Shown here: positions 61,701 to 64,000 of the stretch, one piece after another
Numbering within the stretch: the stretch's first letter is position 1
Layout of the letters: the number at the start of each line of letters is the position of its first letter
Assembly (NCBI RefSeq): GCF_026790145.1
Contig: NZ_JALAMS010000002.1
Coordinates: 1-64,000 of the forward strand
Source: Bacillus_I endophytica_A
GTDB lineage: Bacteria; Bacillota; Bacilli; Bacillales; Bacillaceae_H
Direction: 5' to 3'
DNA: 64,000 bases
Program-made: the position numbers and the translations under genes
Notes under the pieces: model-generated
Seen by the model: the letters and a program-made list of their open reading frames with translations, nothing else
Told to the model about the DNA's origin: nothing
Database searches by the model: none

Positions 61701-62262
61701 TCCATTGGATATATTTTTTATAAGGAAGAGACTTAGGAAGATTAAACAATTCTCCCTTCATCATTTTGAGATAAACTTCCATCACTTCACTAAAGACTAA
61801 GGACACACTCCATCCATCCAACAAAATATGATGATGTGTCCAAATGATTCTCGTTTCCTCTTCTGCTTCTTTAATCGCGGTGACTCTCATCAACGGTGCT
61901 TCGTCCAATAAAAATCCTTTTCTACGATCTTCAGTCAAAAACTGGTGTAATTTCTTCTCCCTCTCCTCACGAGACTGGGCACTCCAATCTTCTTGATGAA
62001 TAGTAAAAGGAAGACGTTGGTAAACGGCTTGCAGAGGTTTTTCTACTTCTTCCCACACAAATACTGAACGTAGAACTTCATGTCTGTGAATGACGTATTC
62101 CCAAGCCTTTTCGAAAGTAGCAATATCCAATCGACCACCGAGCAAGAAGCCTACTTGTACAATGTAGGAAAAAGAATGATCATCATCTTGATCGTATAAA
62201 GTATGAAACAGTATTCCTTTTTGCAAAGGTGATAATCCATATATATCAATGACGTCTTCCAT
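55786..62262 (-). CDS. krsB: nonribosomal peptide synthetase KrsB-like (Gly?-Ala modules)
   Basis: A 2158-residue NRPS with domains C-A-T-C-A-T and a C-terminal docking region. Landmarks: C1 HHHILLDGWS about 144 (sequence type of condensation domains that follow an E domain), A1 YTSGSTG about 612, T1 about 1003, C2 HHIISDG about 1197, A2 about 1678, T2 about 2051, then an acidic helical tail (DEELLELLKQLEELSEEEAQ) that should dock onto the krsC N-terminus. Pocket codes: A1 DVWQFGFIY, resembling the Gly code DILQLGLIW in its Q, G and I positions; A2 DLFNNALTY, an exact Ala code. This matches kurstakin residues Gly-Ala. AGAGGGTGTAAAG precedes the ATG, 2 bp after the krsA stop. Confidence 0.82.
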   Translation of the reverse strand: MEDVIDIYGLSPLQKGILFHTLYDQDDDHSFSYIVQVGFLLGGRLDIATFEKAWEYVIHRHEVLRSVFVWEEVEKPLQAVYQRLPFTIHQEDWSAQSREEREKKLHQFLTEDRRKGFLLDEAPLMRVTAIKEAEEETRIIWTHHHILLDGWSVSLVFSEVMEVYLKMMKGELFNLPKSLPYKKYIQWINKQDYSQAEKFWTEELKGFHAPTPLAMERKDQGQEKGYGECVYQVSEELTENLQEWVRNSRLTLNTLVQGAWAYLMSRYSGEDDIVFGVTSSGRPTELVGAENMVGLFINTLPTRIRVTNDTSVVDWLRKIQMKEMERRQYEYNSLVDIQGWSEVPRNSSLFHTLYVFENYPIQGERNVDLRLLEVQSAEQTNYPLTLIVMPGKEITLKLMYDRNYFNEETINRIQGHLSQTLIQMTKSLDSKLSEVTHLTMEEQTQLLEEWNNTQVKYSSENMIQTVFEKQVKKTPEAIAVIYENEQITYKELDERANQLAHYLQKRGVGPESLVGVYMERSTQMMIALLGILKSGGAYVPLDPTYPESRLRYILEDASIEVLVTQEKLKSLGISQHIETICMNQDCSAIEKEESTVCTSSVTGRNLAYVMYTSGSTGNPKGVMIEHHSVINYLEWMQHQYPLSEKDVILQKTPFSFDVSVWELFWGISVGACVSFLPPGGEKDPSIIAEVIEKHQVTIVQFVPSMLSVFLDHFNHIELNLKCSSVRHVFSGGEELSSGVVRRFQQQWNQSGQVKLTNFYGPTEATIYVNAFDIQPNQEFVSIGQPIQNTQLYVLDQNQRLQSIGIEGELYIGGAGLARGYLNRPELTAERFVPHPFQLGERLYRTGDSVRYLTDGNLEFIGRMDHQVKMRGFRIELGEIEATLEKYSSIKEAVVLVREDRPGNQRLVAYVISDGNIKKWREYLQNQLPNYMIPAHLVELEQFPLTPNGKIDRKALPAPDEQPIGDFNVLPRTPSEELIASVWSQVLGIENIGVQDSFFERGGHSLLATQIVSRLQEVFQIKIPLRELFTHVTVEALAKRLDQLWKGEKKREVPPLVPMTRGESISLSYAQKRLWFIDQLMPNSAMYNIHAACRLTGKWSIQALEAGWNQLLERHESLRTIIQEQEGEPFQQVQSHVFRPIPQTDLANLSLEDREREMKRLIQNEAEEPFHLRKGPLIRTRILKVDKEEWVLLCTMHHIISDGWSIGILLEEWMAFYEGAISGKPVELKELSVQYADFVMWQKEWQKEENLDQHLQYWKEELSGELPVLQLPMDRPRPAVQTHRGASQFLMVANSLLEKLKDLSLQEGSTLFMTLMAAYQSFLSRYTEQDDILVGSPIANRNVKEIEGLIGFFANTLVYRADFSGNPTFQELLSQIRKKALKAYEHQDIPFEKVVESVKPERNTSHSPIFQTMFTLQNTKQELSQLSERNMELMESHTSFAKFDLSLFASETEEGLLLTFEYNTDLFNDTTIERMAGHFEHWLYQIVSHPRDSLSELNMLSKVEYKQLLEEWNETGVVDIRESKIHTLFEEQVEKTPEAIAVVCEDEELTYRELNERSNQLAHYLQKRGVGCESLVGICVTRSLEMIVGLLGIMKAGGAYVPIDPAYPESRLQYILADAHIKVLVTQEKLQQKMILPKSVDMICIDRDRAEIEQEVTTVCMSEVTSYNLAYIIYTSGSTGNPKGVMIEHRNTVTMIHWAHQTYSRKDLAGVLASTSLSFDLSVFEVFVPLTMGGKVIVAENALHLDKLSTKGVTLVNTVPSAAKELVRANAIPSSVKVMNLAGEPLQHSLVQDLYERSTIEKVYNLYGPSEDTTYSTYMELEKGVMYRVPPIGKPVFNTEVYILSANQKMVPIGVIGELYIGGAGLARGYLNHPDLTNERFIPHPFKGEERVYRTGDLVRYLPDGNLEYLGRIDHQVKIRGFRIELGEIEATLQNHTLINEVIVMVREDYPGDPRLVAYVVGDGDVHTWRSYLKTQLPNYMVPDHFVRLTAFPLTPNGKIDRKALPVPECKEIASGYIAPRTPTEKTIVSIWHQVLGIENIGIQDSFFEIGGHSLLATQAVSSLKEAFGIDLPLHDVFTYHTVQELAERINQLLYSENKEMQNDSKENVSFQDYIQKETEVSNDEELLELLKQLEELSEEEAQGIFESNLLEKGVKNEK

Positions 62263-62264
62263 CT

Positions 62265-64000
62265 TTACACCCTCTTCTTTGTTAATTTAAGTAATACTTT
62301 ACTCAAGCTTTCTTCCGTAAGTTCCTCTGCGTCAGCAAAATCTGATACTGTAAAAGCAGACTCAGTTGTTGGTTTATTTATAAGTTGACGAAGATTCCTC
62401 AACATACCATCTGCTATCGCTTGAATTGTTAATCTAGAAAACTGTTCTCTACTATACATCCAAACAAAATGTAATTTCTCATCTTTCACCATACCGATAA
62501 CATCAATTAGATGAGATGGTTTGGACTCTGGAGCATGATCTAAAAATGTAAACCTTGTCTCTTGTATAAACAAAGATTCCTTTGAAAACACTTGATCAAA
62601 TTGGCCCAAATAGTTAAAGCTTATTGACGGTTTTTGCTGATAAAACGGAAGTAATTCTCTATTCAAGTAACGTAAAATACCATAATCAACGCCACGATTC
62701 GGAATTCGACGCAATTGATCTTTTACAGCCTTTAATCCTTCAATAGGTGTTGTTGTCCCTTGAAAATTAAGATGAACAGGATAAATACTCGTGAACCAGC
62801 CCACTGTCCGTGATAGATCCATACCTTCAATCATCTCTTCTCTCCCGTGTCCTTCTAGATGTATAGAAACCGTTTGCTGATTGGTACGATCGACTATAGC
62901 TTGTCCTAACGCCGTCAATAGGACCTCGTTAATCCTTGTCTTATGAGTCACCGGAACTTCTTGTAACAACGCATGGGTTTCTTCTACTCCTAAAGTCCTC
63001 GTCACTTGATCAATCGATTCTTCTGTTGTTTCTTGTATTGGGTAGTCCATCGGAATCTTCATCACTTCTTTTCCTTCCTGTTCCTTCCAATAACCTTGTA
63101 CTTCTTTTGAAATACCAGAATCACTGTATGTCTGTAGTCGTTCCGACCACTCTTTAAAAGATGTACTTTTCGCAGGTAAACGAACGCTTTGACCTTGTTT
63201 CATCTGATTGTATACTGCCTGTAAATCTTCCAATAGAATTCTCCATGATACTGCATCTACTACTAAATGATGAATCACCCAGAATAATCGATCAGTCCCA
63301 TTCAACATATCCTCGAAGTAAACTACTCTCATTAACGGACCTGTAACTAAATTGAAACTAGATTGTGTGATATTCATCTCTTCTTGTATCACTTGATTCC
63401 ACGCTTGTTCATTAGCATTGTTCCGTTTTACCACACGAAGTACAGACTGCTCATCAATTCCCTCATTTCTCTGCCTCCACGTTCCATTTGGTAACTGTTT
63501 GTATCGGAAACGTAAAGCATCATGGTGTTTGAGTAAGTTTAATATAGCTCCCTCTAGTAACTTCATGTCCAATCTCTCTTTTACTCTTAAAAGCATCGAT
63601 TGATTCCAATACTCCGGACGTGGATGTTCTTGCTCGAAGAACCAGTACTGAATTGGAGTAAGAGGCACATCTCCTGTCACAACTCCCTGCTCCGCTTGTA
63701 CTCCCTGAGTTTCTATAACCACTTGTGCCAACTCGGCAATAGTTGGACATTCAAACATTTGCTTTGGAGTAAATTTTAATCCCACTTGACTTGCTTGTGA
63801 TATAATTTGAATGCTGAGAATCGAGTCGCCACCAATTTCAAAGAAGTTATCATGAATTCCCACCTTTTCAACTCCTAATACTTGCTTCCAAATGGTAGCC
63901 AGTTTTTTTTCGTTACTATTCCGAGGGGCAACACATTCACTGTTAATCTTCTTTTTCTCCGGCAAAGGTAAGGCATCACGATCAACTTTCCCGTTAGTTG
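62265..64000 (-). CDS. krsA: nonribosomal peptide synthetase KrsA-like, C-terminal part (A end, T, E); partial
   Basis: The gene runs off the right edge. The frame enters as the end of an adenylation domain (TNGKVDRDALPLP, the A10 motif, about 63960-64000). A carrier domain with GGDSIL (about 63820-63840, the form that precedes epimerases) and a full epimerase domain follow: HHLVVDAVSW about 63255-63280, then EGHGREE, TVGWFTSIYPV and NYLGQFDQ. The module therefore delivers a D-residue, as expected for D-Thr1 of kurstakin. Its specificity code lies outside the window. It ends 2 bp before krsB. Confidence 0.8.
   Translation of the reverse strand, partial: TNGKVDRDALPLPEKKKINSECVAPRNSNEKKLATIWKQVLGVEKVGIHDNFFEIGGDSILSIQIISQASQVGLKFTPKQMFECPTIAELAQVVIETQGVQAEQGVVTGDVPLTPIQYWFFEQEHPRPEYWNQSMLLRVKERLDMKLLEGAILNLLKHHDALRFRYKQLPNGTWRQRNEGIDEQSVLRVVKRNNANEQAWNQVIQEEMNITQSSFNLVTGPLMRVVYFEDMLNGTDRLFWVIHHLVVDAVSWRILLEDLQAVYNQMKQGQSVRLPAKSTSFKEWSERLQTYSDSGISKEVQGYWKEQEGKEVMKIPMDYPIQETTEESIDQVTRTLGVEETHALLQEVPVTHKTRINEVLLTALGQAIVDRTNQQTVSIHLEGHGREEMIEGMDLSRTVGWFTSIYPVHLNFQGTTTPIEGLKAVKDQLRRIPNRGVDYGILRYLNRELLPFYQQKPSISFNYLGQFDQVFSKESLFIQETRFTFLDHAPESKPSHLIDVIGMVKDEKLHFVWMYSREQFSRLTIQAIADGMLRNLRQLINKPTTESAFTVSDFADAEELTEESLSKVLLKLTKKRV

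Noticed and set aside
62265..63965. A stand-alone T-E protein starting near 63965
   Set aside because: The frame stays open to the window edge and encodes the end of an adenylation domain, so the apparent start is internal and the gene is partial.

Overview
The window reads as chromosomal DNA of a low-GC, spore-forming Firmicute of the Bacillaceae. Evidence for this is a gerA-type spore germination operon, CcpA-type cre sites, a GlpP-family antiterminator, AGGAGG ribosome binding sites and several small Bacillus-type proteins. No rRNA, tRNA or CRISPR array was seen. Nearly all genes are on the minus strand.

Positions 1-6200 hold a tight five-gene carbohydrate operon: a GatC-family PTS IIC protein, an FGGY kinase, a short-chain dehydrogenase, a class II aldolase and a 2-hydroxyacid dehydrogenase. 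It is preceded by a GlpP-family antiterminator gene and a 21-bp perfect hairpin with a U-tract, a layout that suggests control by antitermination. Positions 6300-11400 hold a TetR/drug-exporter pair, a sugar O-acetyltransferase, a LysE exporter and small membrane proteins. Positions 11400-16500 are a D-galactonate-type (De Ley-Doudoroff) operon: IclR regulator, 2-keto-3-deoxy sugar acid kinase, KDPG/KDPGal aldolase, galactonate dehydratase and an ACS-family MFS transporter, with a perfect palindrome in front of the regulator. After an oxidoreductase, 17974-18608 is a scar in which a Tn3-family transposase fragment is joined to a headless TetR gene.

Positions 19100-24500 encode a germinant receptor operon in the order A-C-B-B, with two tandem B permeases. 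Positions 24700-40200 are mixed: small spore-former proteins, a CBO0543-like gene broken by one in-frame TGA, a GrpB/FlaR-like pair, a LacI regulator, a myo-inositol-type module (iolT-like transporter, iolX-like dehydrogenase) with LacI/CcpA-type operators, a peptide transporter, an alpha/beta hydrolase, a GNAT enzyme, an O-methyltransferase, an MBL hydrolase and an epimerase-like protein.

From 40911 to the right edge lies a nonribosomal peptide synthetase operon read right to left. Its module and domain order, ...T-E / C-A-T-C-A-T / C-A-T-C-A-T-C-A-T-E-C-A-T-TE, together with binding-pocket signatures for Ala, Ser and Gln in the right places, matches the synthetase of the lipoheptapeptide kurstakin (Thr-Gly-Ala-Ser-His-Gln-Gln). 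I therefore call the genes krsA (partial), krsB and krsC. The operon ends directly against a decayed IS6-family element. Within krsC, two adenylation domains and two condensation regions share long, nearly identical DNA tracts, which points to recent internal gene conversion.
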